Shown here: positions 26,617 to 35,259 of the stretch, one piece after another
How positions within the stretch are numbered: position 1 is the stretch's first letter
How the letters are laid out: each line of letters starts with the position of its first letter
Assembly (NCBI GenBank): GCA_041392165.1
Contig: JAWKMN010000002.1
Coordinates: 248,001 to 312,000 of the forward strand
Direction: 5' to 3'
Length of the DNA: 64,000 nt
Origin: Arenibacter sp041392165
GTDB lineage: Bacteria > Bacteroidota > Bacteroidia > Flavobacteriales > Flavobacteriaceae
The notes under the pieces: model-generated
Told to the model about the DNA's origin: nothing
What the model saw: the letters and a program-made list of their open reading frames with translations, nothing else
Databases searched by the model: none
Position numbers and translations under genes: made by a program

Positions 26617-28213
26617 AGGTCTGTTCCAACTCCCAATTCGCTCTTACCTCCAAAACATTTGGGTAGTAGGTAATTTTTTCCGGCTGAATTCTTTGTAGGT
26701 AATTTCCGGTATCCCATTTTTGGTTTCCGTTACTATCGAATATTACCCGAATCAGATATTTGGCCGGTTTAATATTGGTAAATTCAAAGGTCTGATGTTC
26801 AGTGGAGAACAGTTCTTTAACGGTAACCCCTTTTTCATCTGTTAACTGTACTATCAAGGGGTAGTTGACCGCTCCGTCCAAAGTAAGTCTTAAATTCCCG
26901 AAATCTGCATAACTTTTGGTAGTCAGGTTTAAGGATATGGTGTCGTTTTCGGTTTCAAAGAAATCGGTTATGGCTCCTGGGAGTAATTCTATGGCATAAT
27001 TTTCGTTGGGCTCAACTTCAAAATCAAAATCAATTTTATTGCCTACCGTATCCAATACGGTCATGAATTGTACTGCGGTGGAATCTTTGCGGACCATCTT
27101 GATCTTAGAACTGTCCATTCGCAAAATGGGAGTATTGGCCCCAATATAAAATGGACTTCCAAATTCTAGTGACCCCCTTTGGTTTGGCTGTACGATCAGG
27201 GTATCCAAACCTGCCTTTTTTGTTTTAACGGTAAAGGTATCTATTAGGCGTTCTTTTCTGTTCGTCACTGTAAAAATCAGGGAATCCGCTTTAAAAGGGG
27301 TGAACCAATAGTTTAGGGTGTCCTTTTCCCGCTCTTTGGTAATTTTGGTTTTAACCGTATCCGGAATGTTGCTTAGGGTACTGATTGAAATATCCTTGCC
27401 ATTGCCCTGGTACCCAAAAATAATCTTGTTACTAGCCGCAAAATTGGGTACCGAAATACTGTAGTCGGGGATTTCCTTAAACATGGTCAGTAAATAAACC
27501 GAATCTGTTGGGAGGTATATGGTATCTTCAATAAAAGCAATTTTATCTACTTTTTGATTGAAGATGTTGTTTTTGGCTTCATCCTTTAGCCCGAACAGGG
27601 CATATTTTCCCTCCTTTAGATTTTTTAAGTGAAAAATAGGGGTGCTGTCCAGCGTATTGGTAATATAATTGGGGGGTTGCCGATAGATGGTGGAATCGGT
27701 ATAGGCACTATCGATCTCATACAGCATAATGCTGATAAAAGTGTCCGCATTCTTGTTAAATGCATCCTTGACCACGCCGGAGACGGTTAGGGAATCTATG
27801 TAATTCCCTGTTGAAAATACGTAGGTAAAATAACTAAAGGGATTGCCCTCGTTATTATCAATTATACTTTGTCCAAAATTGAAGGTATAGGTGGTATTTT
27901 CTTTTAACGTATCCTTCAGGATGATCTCTACATATTTGTTGGCCGATCCCTGAGGGGATATCAAGGGGGTGTATTTTAATGGCGGGGAAACAATAAGTTG
28001 CTTCTCAATATCCTTTAGCTTCACGTATTCGTCAAAATACAATCGGATTTTATTGGTATTAAAGTTTATGGACATGTTCTGGGGCTCTGCCTTTACCAAT
28101 TTCGGGGGTGTAGTATCCTTATCACCGCCACTGGGCGCACCCCTACGCGCACACTGGACAAGGGCCGATACTGATATAATGAGAAATAAAAACCCTAAAA
28201 TGCGTTGAATCAT
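26600..28213 (-). CDS. Lipoprotein with N-terminal bacterial Ig-like domain
   Basis: The 537-residue protein has a lipoprotein signal (lipobox ALVQC near 21) and an SbsA/Big_5-type Ig-like domain at about 37-135 starting TPPKLVKAEPQN and containing the typical TYTFNFGQSIIDNNEGN. The rest is beta-rich with a transthyretin-like segment at the C-terminus (PAKYLIRVIFDSNGNQKWDTGNY). This family is widespread and often nearly essential-looking in Bacteroidota but has no assigned role. It likely sits on the periplasmic side of the outer membrane. comF lies 52 bp upstream on the same strand. Confidence 0.88.
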   Translation of the reverse strand: MIQRILGFLFLIISVSALVQCARRGAPSGGDKDTTPPKLVKAEPQNMSINFNTNKIRLYFDEYVKLKDIEKQLIVSPPLKYTPLISPQGSANKYVEIILKDTLKENTTYTFNFGQSIIDNNEGNPFSYFTYVFSTGNYIDSLTVSGVVKDAFNKNADTFISIMLYEIDSAYTDSTIYRQPPNYITNTLDSTPIFHLKNLKEGKYALFGLKDEAKNNIFNQKVDKIAFIEDTIYLPTDSVYLLTMFKEIPDYSISVPNFAASNKIIFGYQGNGKDISISTLSNIPDTVKTKITKEREKDTLNYWFTPFKADSLIFTVTNRKERLIDTFTVKTKKAGLDTLIVQPNQRGSLEFGSPFYIGANTPILRMDSSKIKMVRKDSTAVQFMTVLDTVGNKIDFDFEVEPNENYAIELLPGAITDFFETENDTISLNLTTKSYADFGNLRLTLDGAVNYPLIVQLTDEKGVTVKELFSTEHQTFEFTNIKPAKYLIRVIFDSNGNQKWDTGNYLQRIQPEKITYYPNVLEVRANWELEQTFTLSK

Positions 28214-28265
28214 AGCAGTAATGAAATGTACAGCAAAGAAACAACTAATTTGTAGAATTGTAAAA

Positions 28266-28967
28266 TTAAGGTACTACGGCCATGGAGGCTACATATATAT
28301 TAATTCCTTCAGTTGAAGACAAGGCTGTGGCACAGGCCTCCATGGTTGCCCCTGTGGTAATGACATCATCCAACAATAGGACATTTTTATTTTTCAAGAA
28401 CCCGTAGTCCGTTAAAACATAAAGGGCCTTTTTGTGCTGCCACCTGAGTATTCTGGATTTATTGGTCTGGGTCCTGGTATTGGCTGTTTTAATAAGGATT
28501 CCCTCTAGGTATTGGGCATCAATATGTTCTGCTATCGATTTGGCAAATAAGGAAACTTGGTTATAACCTCTTTTTTTTAATTTTTTTTGGTGTAGGGGAA
28601 CGGGCACAACGTAATCTATGTGGTTAAGAAAATTGTTTGTCTTCAGGATATGGCCATACCAAATTCCTAAAAATGCACCTATTTGTTCTTGGTTTTTGTA
28701 TTTTAGGTAGTGAATTATATTTTTTACGATTCCCTTTTCAGTAAAAAACAGAAAAGAACTGGCTTTAATGATGTTAATTCTGCCATAAAATATATGGTCA
28801 ACAGGATTAACCTCGTTAAAAGTATACTCGGTGAGTGGTAATTGATTTCGACAAACGGTACACACATGTTCTTCTCCTCTATATAATAGCGCATTACATC
28901 CAAAACATAGCCTGGGTACAAGGACGGTGTTGATATCGTTTAGTATATTTGAAATCTTGGAATACAC
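28266..28967 (-). CDS. ComF family phosphoribosyltransferase-like protein
   Basis: ComF proteins are linked to DNA uptake in naturally competent bacteria. The 233-residue protein has an N-terminal zinc-binding set C21-x2-C24 and C36-x2-C39, and a C-terminal phosphoribosyltransferase fold with the PRPP motif VLLLDDVITTGAT near residue 200 and the upstream VPVPLHQKKLKKRGYNQ. Length is typical. It is divergent from the coiled-coil gene at 29012 with only 44 bp between, so promoters overlap. Confidence 0.92.
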   Translation of the reverse strand: MYSKISNILNDINTVLVPRLCFGCNALLYRGEEHVCTVCRNQLPLTEYTFNEVNPVDHIFYGRINIIKASSFLFFTEKGIVKNIIHYLKYKNQEQIGAFLGIWYGHILKTNNFLNHIDYVVPVPLHQKKLKKRGYNQVSLFAKSIAEHIDAQYLEGILIKTANTRTQTNKSRILRWQHKKALYVLTDYGFLKNKNVLLLDDVITTGATMEACATALSSTEGINIYVASMAVVP

Positions 28968-29011
28968 AGATCTGGATTACTATTAACCTACTTAAATATG
29001 CATACTTTTAG

Positions 29012-29908
29012 ATGGACACTGAAGATAATAAATTTAATTATAAGATAATACTTGCCGCTTTGGCAGCTATTATACTGGGCATTCTTATTGCCTTCTATTA
29101 TAGTTATGCCCAATCCAAAAGTCGCATAAGTTTTTTGGAACAGGAGAAGGAATTGCTGGTCAAAGACCTTACTTTGATGAAATCTGATGTGGATAGGTTG
29201 TCCGCACTTAATGAAGTAAATGAAATAGAATTACAGGATTCAAAATATAGGGTGCAGCAGTTGTTGGATTCCGTGGGACGTTTAAATTTTACGGTTGAAA
29301 AATTAAAGGAATACAAGGCCGAACTTAGAAAGTTGGAGGCCAAAAACGATAGCCTGAAGCTTAAGAACAATTTCCTAAAGTATAACAATATGCTCCTTGG
29401 GGACAAATATGAGGAAACCAAGAAGATGATAGAGGAGCTCAGGGGAAAGAGCAGTTCGTTGGCCGAGGCCGAAGCTTTACTTAGAAGGAAGAATAAAGAA
29501 CTTAGTCAGGAGCTTAGGACCAAAAGCTATCTAAAATTGGAAAATTCGGAAGGCAGTGGTTTTAGGTATAGAAGTGGCAAGCACATTAAAACCAATAAGG
29601 CGAATATCATATCCAAATTAAGGGGCTGTGTTACCGTTATGGGAAATCCCAATTCCAAAAATGAGGAACGCGTTATCTATTTTCAATTCCTGGGCCCAAA
29701 TATGGGGGTTATAGAGGATAATGCCAATACCATTTCTGTAAATGGCAATATATACAGCAAACGGGTAGAACTGATTTTTATGGGCCAGGAATTTAGTGTT
29801 TGTGATGCCATTTCAGTGCCGGAAGGATCTTTGGAGGAAGGGACCTATACCCTAAATGTTTTTGAGAATGAAAAATTATTGGCGACTTCGGAATTTCAGT
29901 TGAAATAA
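29012..29908 (+). CDS. Membrane-anchored coiled-coil protein
   Basis: The 298-residue protein has a short cytoplasmic N-terminus, one membrane helix (about 11-33) and a long coiled coil (about 36-175, heptads rich in L, K and E). The C-terminal 110 residues are a compact beta domain (SKLRGCVTVMGNPNSKN...) without a known motif. Homologs in Bacteroidota are sometimes labelled as chromosome-partitioning-like because of the coiled coil only. Function unknown. It is 37 bp upstream of glyS, which has its own -7 box. Confidence 0.8.
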   Translation: MDTEDNKFNYKIILAALAAIILGILIAFYYSYAQSKSRISFLEQEKELLVKDLTLMKSDVDRLSALNEVNEIELQDSKYRVQQLLDSVGRLNFTVEKLKEYKAELRKLEAKNDSLKLKNNFLKYNNMLLGDKYEETKKMIEELRGKSSSLAEAEALLRRKNKELSQELRTKSYLKLENSEGSGFRYRSGKHIKTNKANIISKLRGCVTVMGNPNSKNEERVIYFQFLGPNMGVIEDNANTISVNGNIYSKRVELIFMGQEFSVCDAISVPEGSLEEGTYTLNVFENEKLLATSEFQLK

Positions 29909-29933
29909 ATCTCCGCATTTTAGACTAATATCA

Positions 29934-29941
29934 TATTTTTG
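29934..29941 (+). promoter_or_regulatory. Candidate -7 box immediately upstream of glyS
   Basis: TATTTTTG ends four bases before the glyS ATG. If active, transcription would start at or within a few bases of the start codon, giving a leaderless mRNA. No -33 TTG is in register. Confidence 0.35.
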
Positions 29942-29945
29942 CCGA

Positions 29946-31491
29946 ATGGTGAAACAAGAAGACGATTTTAAAAAAGTAATTTCGCATGCAAAGGAGTATG
30001 GATACGTTTTCCAATCCAGCGAAATTTATGACGGACTAAGTGCCGTGTACGACTATGCCCAAAATGGGGCCGAGTTAAAAAAGAATATTCGTGAATATTG
30101 GTGGAAGGCCATGGTTCAGATGAACGATAATATTGTGGGACTCGATTCTGCAATATTTATGCACCCTACCGTTTGGAAGGCTTCCGGGCACGTAGACGCT
30201 TTTAACGATCCATTGATAGATAACAAAGATTCCAAAAAAAGATATAGGGCAGATGTTTTGGTGGAGGAATATACCGCTAAAATTGAGGCTAAAATAGATA
30301 AGGAAGTGGCCAAGGCAGAAAAAACGTTTTGGAGCGGCTTTCGATAAAAAACAGTTTTTGGAAACCAATCCAAGAGTGGATGGTACGGGAACAGATCAAT
30401 ACCATCTTAAAAGACGTTTGGGAAGGTCCTTGGAGAACGAGGGATCTGGCAGACGTAAAAAATTTGATCGAGGAACTGGAAATTGCCTGTCCGTTGTCCG
30501 GATCAAGGAATTGGACGGAGGTGAAGCAATTTAATCTAATGTTCGGTACCAAATTGGGGGCTTCCGCTGATAGTGCCATGGACCTATACCTTAGACCGGA
30601 AACCGCCCAAGGGTTTTTTGTGAACTTCCTGAACGTACAAAAAACGGGAAGAATGAAGATTCCGTTCGGGATTGCCCAGGTAGGTAAGGCATTTAGGAAC
30701 GAGATCGTTTTAGACAGTTTATTTTTCGTCAAAGGGAGTTTGAACAAATGGAAATGCAATTTTTTATTCGTCCGGGATCCCAAAAGGAATGGTACGAAAC
30801 CTGGAAGGAAAAAGAATGGCTTGGCACCTGTCCCTAGGAATGGGTCCGGAGAACTAGGGTTTCACGATCATGAAAAACTGGCGCATTATGCAGATGCCGC
30901 AGCGGATATAGAATTTAAATTTCCTTTCGGATTTAAGGAATTGGAAGGGGGATACATTCCAGGACCGATTTTGATTTAGGTAGCCATGAAAAATATTCGG
31001 GTAAAAAATTACAGTATTTTGATCCCGAGCTCAATGAAAGTTATGTTCCCTACGTGGTGGAAACCTCTATAGGGTTGGATCGTATGTTCCTGGCCGTTTT
31101 TTCAAATTCATTGGTAGAAGAGGAATTGGACAATAACACTACTAGGACCGTACTTAAGTTACCGGCCGTTTTGGCACCTATGAAGGCTGCGGTACTACCT
31201 TTGGTAAAAAAGGATGGCTTGCCCGAATTGGCCCAGGAAATCATGGAAGATCTCAAATGGGATTTTAATGTGGTATATGATGAAAAGGATGCCGTAGGCC
31301 GCCGCTATAGAAGGCAGGATGCCAATGGTACCCCATTTTGCATTACCGTGGACCATCAGTCTTTAGAAGATAGGACGGTTACCATATGGCATAGGGATAC
31401 CATGGATCAACAGCGTGTGGCCATTGCGGATGTCAAAGGAATTATCCATAAAGAGGTAGATATGAAGAGCTGGTTGCAGCGAATGGGATAA
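29946..31491 (+). pseudogene. glyS: Glycyl-tRNA synthetase, reading frame broken by about nine indels
   Basis: The full locus would encode the single-chain (alpha2) GlyRS of about 513 residues, which charges tRNA-Gly. The first 125 codons (ISHAKEYGYVFQSSEIYDGLSAVYDY, motif 1 region) and the last 180 (FDPELNESYVPYVVETSIGLDR, motif 3, and the anticodon domain) are intact. Between 30320 and 30952 the conserved protein continues but in changing frames. I count shifts near 30322, 30382, 30387, 30412, 30441, 30710, 30812, 30857 and 30950, mostly one base in A or G runs. Residues on both sides of each shift keep the family sequence. Because the enzyme is essential, error in the consensus is more likely than decay, unless another copy exists. 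Confidence 0.92.
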
Positions 31492-31511
31492 ATTCATAAT
31501 ATATACAGAAT

Positions 31512-31551
31512 AAAAAAGGTCTAAAAGAGGTATAATTTTTAGACCTTTTTT
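31512..31551 (+). terminator. Intrinsic terminator after glyS
   Basis: AAAAAAGGTCTAAAA pairs with TTTTAGACCTTTTTT around a 9-nt loop; the stem ends in a T run. It separates glyS from the bioB leader. Confidence 0.92.
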
Positions 31552-31674
31552 ATTTAATAAAATGTAATCCTAGCTTTTTGTGAATCGGGTTTTTTCGGTA
31601 CGGTAATTTTTTAGGAAAGTATGCGATGCCTTGTTCTTTTTATGGCACCTTTTTTATGATTTGATTTTTAGAAA

Positions 31675-31712
31675 TTGTATTTTCTAACGAATAAGGGTTA
31701 TTTTTGAACCCT
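31675..31712 (+). promoter_or_regulatory. Candidate bioB promoter inside an inverted repeat
   Basis: TTG at 31675-31677 and TATTTTTG at 31699-31706 are 21 nt apart, close to the Bacteroidota spacing. The -7 box fills the loop of an inverted repeat AGGGTT (31694-31699) and AACCCT (31707-31712), so a repressor bound there would block it. Predicted leader to bioB is about 205 nt. Confidence 0.45.
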
Positions 31713-31750
31713 AAATAAATGTTGGCTTAGGGATTGTAGCGGCATCCTTA

Positions 31751-31787
31751 TATATGTTTACCGCGCTTGGCGAAGGTTGCACATATA
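31751..31787. promoter_or_regulatory. Imperfect inverted repeat upstream of bioB, possible biotin operator
   Basis: TATATGTTTACC (31751-31762) faces GGTTGCACATATA (31775-31787), complementary apart from a three-base centre and one gap, with a 12-nt spacer. Half-sites loosely resemble BirA boxes (TTGTAAACC / GGTTTACAA), 6 and 5 of 9 positions. The match is weak. Confidence 0.25.
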
Positions 31788-31808
31788 AAGATATAGCGAA
31801 AAGCCCGG

Positions 31809-31896
31809 CCCCGACTTTCTTGGATACCTACAAGGAGGACCTGCAAGGTCTTGATGACCTTGTAGGTCTACACCTTGCAGGAGAAGAAAGTCGGGG
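31809..31896 (+). repeat. Long structured repeat in the bioB leader
   Basis: An outer perfect 13-bp pair (31809-31821 with 31884-31896, CCCCGACTTTCTT and its complement) encloses four 9-mers in the order A, B, A', B': CCTACAAGG 31827-31835, CCTGCAAGG 31840-31848, CCTTGTAGG 31858-31866, CCTTGCAGG 31873-31881. A pairs perfectly only with A', and B only with B', so perfect pairing is crossing (pseudoknot-like); nested B-A' pairing is possible with a G-U. It ends 24 nt before the bioB start. Confidence 0.65.
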
Positions 31897-31920
31897 AAAG
31901 CCCCAACAATATAAAAAATT

Positions 31921-33021
31921 ATGAGCAAAGTAAGACATAACTGGACCAAACAGGAAATACTGGATATTTACAACAAACCATTTATGGAGCTGCTTTACCA
32001 GGCGGCAACCGTCCACAGGGAAAACCATGATCCCAATACGGTGCAGGTATCTACCTTATTGTCCATTAAAACGGGCGGCTGCCCTGAGGATTGTGGATAT
32101 TGTCCACAGGCCGCGCGCTACCATACAAAGGTAGAGGGCAATGACCTTATGTCCGTTTCCCAGGTTAAGGCCCAAGCCTTGCGCGCTAAAACGGCGGGAA
32201 GCTCCAGAGTGTGCATGGGAGCAGCATGGAGAAATGTTAAGGACGGACCTGAATTTGACCAGGTATTGGAGATGGTACGAACGATCAACAAGCTGGATAT
32301 GGAAGTGTGCTGTACCCTCGGAATGCTTACGGAAAATCAGGCTCATCGTTTGGCGGAAGCCGGACTTTATGCCTACAATCATAATTTGGATACCTCGGAG
32401 GACTACTATAAAGATGTAATTTCTACCCGTGCCTTTAAGGACCGTTTGGATACCATAGAAAATGTACGTAAAAGTAATGTTACCGTTTGTAGCGGAGGTA
32501 TTATAGGAATGGGCGAGGCCTTGGAGGATAGGGCAGGGATGTTGGTGGCCCTCTCCACCCTGGACCCACAGCCAGAATCAGTGCCTATAAATGCCCTGGT
32601 AGCCGTTGAGGGCACCCCTATGGCCGATTTGCCTCCTATTCCAATATGGGATATGGTGCGAATGGTGGCCACTACCCGTATTGTAATGCCCGAAACCCAG
32701 GTTCGTTTATCGGCAGGGCGTACACAAATGAGCAGGGAAGGGCAGGCCATGTGCTTCTTTGCAGGGGCCAATTCCATATTTGCAGGGGATAAGTTACTTA
32801 CTACCCCCAACCCTGATGTGAACGAAGATATGGCTATGTTTAAACTCTTGGGACTTAACCCTCAAAAGGCCTTTACCAAGGTTTCCCAACCCAAAACGGT
32901 GGAAGCAGGGGATTCTCAATATAGGGCTTTTGGGGAAAAACCAAAATGGACCAGGCCGGGGCACACCATTGATCGTAATGAAGTAGCTCGGAAGAAAGCC
33001 AACCTAGGTGAGGAATCATAA
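31921..33021 (+). CDS. bioB: Biotin synthase
   Basis: BioB inserts sulfur into dethiobiotin, using radical SAM chemistry. The 366-residue protein has the radical SAM cysteines C54-x3-C58-x2-C61 in KTGGCPEDCGYC, the YNHNLDTS motif near 153, the conserved R in VRLSAGRTQM near 260 that touches the second 2Fe-2S cluster, and FAGANSIFAGDKLLTT. It has the expected length plus a short C-terminal tail. No other bio genes adjoin. The mRNA leader is long and highly structured, with a repeat ending just before the start codon. Confidence 0.97.
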   Translation: MSKVRHNWTKQEILDIYNKPFMELLYQAATVHRENHDPNTVQVSTLLSIKTGGCPEDCGYCPQAARYHTKVEGNDLMSVSQVKAQALRAKTAGSSRVCMGAAWRNVKDGPEFDQVLEMVRTINKLDMEVCCTLGMLTENQAHRLAEAGLYAYNHNLDTSEDYYKDVISTRAFKDRLDTIENVRKSNVTVCSGGIIGMGEALEDRAGMLVALSTLDPQPESVPINALVAVEGTPMADLPPIPIWDMVRMVATTRIVMPETQVRLSAGRTQMSREGQAMCFFAGANSIFAGDKLLTTPNPDVNEDMAMFKLLGLNPQKAFTKVSQPKTVEAGDSQYRAFGEKPKWTRPGHTIDRNEVARKKANLGEES

Positions 33022-33098
33022 TAGGACATGGGCATAAACAAATTTTGAGTAATTTATTTTAGGTTTTTTAATTTTACGGGCTTAAACAATCAGGTATA

Positions 33099-33956
33099 TT
33101 GAACTTAAAGGAGATTCCAAGAGTAGCGACCATTACCAAAAAAGAGTTTCTCAATAACCATTTTAAACCACAGCGACCCGTGGTCATAGAAAGGTGTATT
33201 GAGCAATGGCCCGCTTATTCCAAATGGAATTTTGATTATGTGAGACAGGTGGCAGGGAATAAGACGGTGCCCCTGTACGATGATCGTCCGGTACACTCCA
33301 AGGATAATTTTAACGAGCCACATGCCACTATGCTAATGTCCGATTATTTGGACCTTTTGCAACGGGAGCCTACAAAATACCGGATTTTTCTATGGAATAT
33401 TCTTAAGGAAGTTCCTGAACTTCAAAAAGATTATACCTTTCCGGATTTTGGCCTGAACCTGATGAAGAGCCTTCCCATGCTTTTTTTTGGAGGGACCGAT
33501 TCCCATACCTTTATGCATTATGATATAGATCTGGCCAATATTTTTCATTTTCATTTTGCGGGAATAAAGGAGGTGATCCTATTCCCCCAGTCTGAAAATA
33601 AATACCTGTACAAGGTGCCACATTCACTGATCACCCACGAGAGCATAGATTTTTCCGATCCCGATTATGAAAAGTGGCCGGCCTTAAAAAATGCGACCGG
33701 TTATAAAACCCATCTGAAACACGGTGAGGTATTGTATATGCCGGAAGGGTATTGGCATTATATGAAATATATTACCCCGGGTTTCTCCATGAGCTTAAGG
33801 GCAATTGCAAGAAATCCGGCAAATTTGGGAAGGGCCTTTTATAATGTTTTGGTCATGCGTTATTATGATAATATGATGCGAAAATTAAAAGGGCAGAAGT
33901 GGATAGATTGGAAGAACCAACAAGCTATTGAAAGGACAAATAAACGATTGTCTTAG
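33099..33956 (+). CDS. Cupin-like/JmjC-type 2-oxoglutarate oxygenase family protein
   Basis: The 285-residue protein fits cupin_8 proteins related to FIH/JmjC hydroxylases. Metal site: HYD (H-x-D) in SHTFMHYDIDLANIFHFHF near 142 and a distal H in EGYWHYMKY near 222; the facial triad is complete. The N-terminal RPVVIERCIEQWPAYSKW is typical. TTG at 33099 is the best start: no in-frame ATG precedes the conserved IPRV segment. Substrate is unknown; family members hydroxylate protein side chains. It follows bioB by 77 bp. Confidence 0.88.
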   Translation: MNLKEIPRVATITKKEFLNNHFKPQRPVVIERCIEQWPAYSKWNFDYVRQVAGNKTVPLYDDRPVHSKDNFNEPHATMLMSDYLDLLQREPTKYRIFLWNILKEVPELQKDYTFPDFGLNLMKSLPMLFFGGTDSHTFMHYDIDLANIFHFHFAGIKEVILFPQSENKYLYKVPHSLITHESIDFSDPDYEKWPALKNATGYKTHLKHGEVLYMPEGYWHYMKYITPGFSMSLRAIARNPANLGRAFYNVLVMRYYDNMMRKLKGQKWIDWKNQQAIERTNKRLS

Positions 33957-33978
33957 GTGGTAGGTATAAGAAAAGGAA

Positions 33979-33986
33979 TATCTTTG
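33979..33986 (+). promoter_or_regulatory. Candidate -7 box for the DUF6646 gene
   Basis: TATCTTTG matches TAnnTTTG and lies 27 nt before the ATG at 34014. It also argues for this start over the upstream in-frame 33957. Confidence 0.45.
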
Positions 33987-34013
33987 CGCCTTTTAAATTA
34001 TAATAAGATTATT

Positions 34014-34511
34014 ATGGGAAAATTATTGTTAACGGTCTTGCTTTTTTTGACAGTACTGTCTGCCAACGCGCAGGCCTTTGATGGCAAGGAGGATATGAAA
34101 TTTCAGATAGGCACCAATTTTCAGGAAAATGGTACTGGAATTGTGGTTACCTATGATTATGGATTGGGCGAAAACCTCTCAATAGGTCTGTTATCCTCTT
34201 ATGTATTGGGGGTAGCCGAACTGATCAATGCAGATTTTGGTGACAGAATAGATCTAAAGGCAAGGTTCAATGCCAATTTGGGAAGTGTTTTTCAATTAGG
34301 GGACAATGTGGATATTTATCCGGGATTGGATCTTGGTCTTAAGAATTTTGGGGGCCATTTGGGTATCCGTTACTTTTTTAGTGATGGTTTTGGTGTATTT
34401 ACGGAAATAGCTGCACCAATTGCAAAATATAAAACCGAAACTTTGACCCCGGCAGAAGAATTGCACAATCAGTTCGTTTTTAGTTTGGGGGTTTCCTTTA
34501 ACCTTAATTAA
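34014..34511 (+). CDS. Exported DUF6646 family protein
   Basis: Starting at 34014 gives a clean signal peptide (about 1-19, ending ANAQ). The mature 147 residues are a repeated amphipathic beta pattern (QIGTNFQENGTGIVVTYDYGLGENLSIGLLSSY, then GLDLGLKNFGGHLGIRYFFSDGFGVFTEIAAPIAKY) ending in aromatic-asparagine, as in small eight-stranded outer-membrane barrels. I place it in DUF6646 from memory of flavobacterial homologs. Role unknown. It converges with recX 50 bp away. Confidence 0.75.
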   Translation: MGKLLLTVLLFLTVLSANAQAFDGKEDMKFQIGTNFQENGTGIVVTYDYGLGENLSIGLLSSYVLGVAELINADFGDRIDLKARFNANLGSVFQLGDNVDIYPGLDLGLKNFGGHLGIRYFFSDGFGVFTEIAAPIAKYKTETLTPAEELHNQFVFSLGVSFNLN

Positions 34512-34561
34512 AGAAGTTGATCTTTTGCCCTTTCTTTATGGAGGGGGCTGAAGGTCTATTT

Positions 34562-35044
34562 TTATTTATTGGGGACCAGGTCGTACACTTTTTCATAGAC
34601 CATTCCGCTTTCCCATCCTCGGTACAAAAGATAATCCGCAAGTTTTTTTCGTCGTTTTTGTAGGTCCTTTTCCCGTATTTCCGCCACACGTTTTTTGGCT
34701 AGGGCGTTAAAGGTTTTTTGGTATTCTTTGGGGTCTATTTCTTCTAGGGCCATGGTAATATTGTATTTGGATATTTCCCTGTATTTCAGCTCCTTTACAA
34801 TCCTGTTTTTTCCCCATTTTTTAATTTTGAATTTTCCCCTGGCGAAACTTCTGGAAAAGCGTTCCTCATTTAGAAAATTTTCCTGTATCAAGTATCCTAC
34901 TATGAGGTCTATGGCCTGGGGAATCATCTGCATTTCCCGTAGTTGGGCAATGACCTCTTTATGGCAACGGTCCTGATAGGCGCAATAACCCTCCATTTTT
35001 TTTTTGGCTTCATCTACGGTATAGGAGTTTTTGGACGGTGACAT
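34562..35044 (-). CDS. recX: Regulatory protein RecX
   Basis: RecX binds RecA filaments and limits recombinase activity. The 160-residue protein shows the three-helix repeats of the family: IVGYLIQENFLNEERFSRSFARGKFKIKKWGKNRIVKEL near 50-85 and ADYLLYRGWESGMVYEKV near the C-terminus. It is soluble. recA is not adjacent, as is common in Bacteroidota. Confidence 0.92.
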   Translation of the reverse strand: MSPSKNSYTVDEAKKKMEGYCAYQDRCHKEVIAQLREMQMIPQAIDLIVGYLIQENFLNEERFSRSFARGKFKIKKWGKNRIVKELKYREISKYNITMALEEIDPKEYQKTFNALAKKRVAEIREKDLQKRRKKLADYLLYRGWESGMVYEKVYDLVPNK

Positions 35045-35259
35045 TGGTTCAATTAGGTGCTTTATTACTATTTTCTCCTAACCTCTTATAGGAATTGATC
35101 TGTAAATATACGCTGGTTTTCGGGAAGGAAAAATCAATAGCGGGCATTTCGTTAATGGTCTTTTAATAAAGGCAAAGTAGGCAAGATATTTTAAAGGTTT
35201 TTAATTGGTGGACAAGGTATAATGTATTTATTTTACGCTTCACAAAAAAGTCTTTGAAA

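Noticed and set aside
30329..30979. Separate 216-residue protein within glyS
   Set aside because: It is the central part of glycyl-tRNA synthetase in a shifted frame, with false segments between the indels.
31809..31896. CRISPR-like repeat array
   Set aside because: The 9-mers are inverted copies in a single fold, with no regular spacers and no cas genes.
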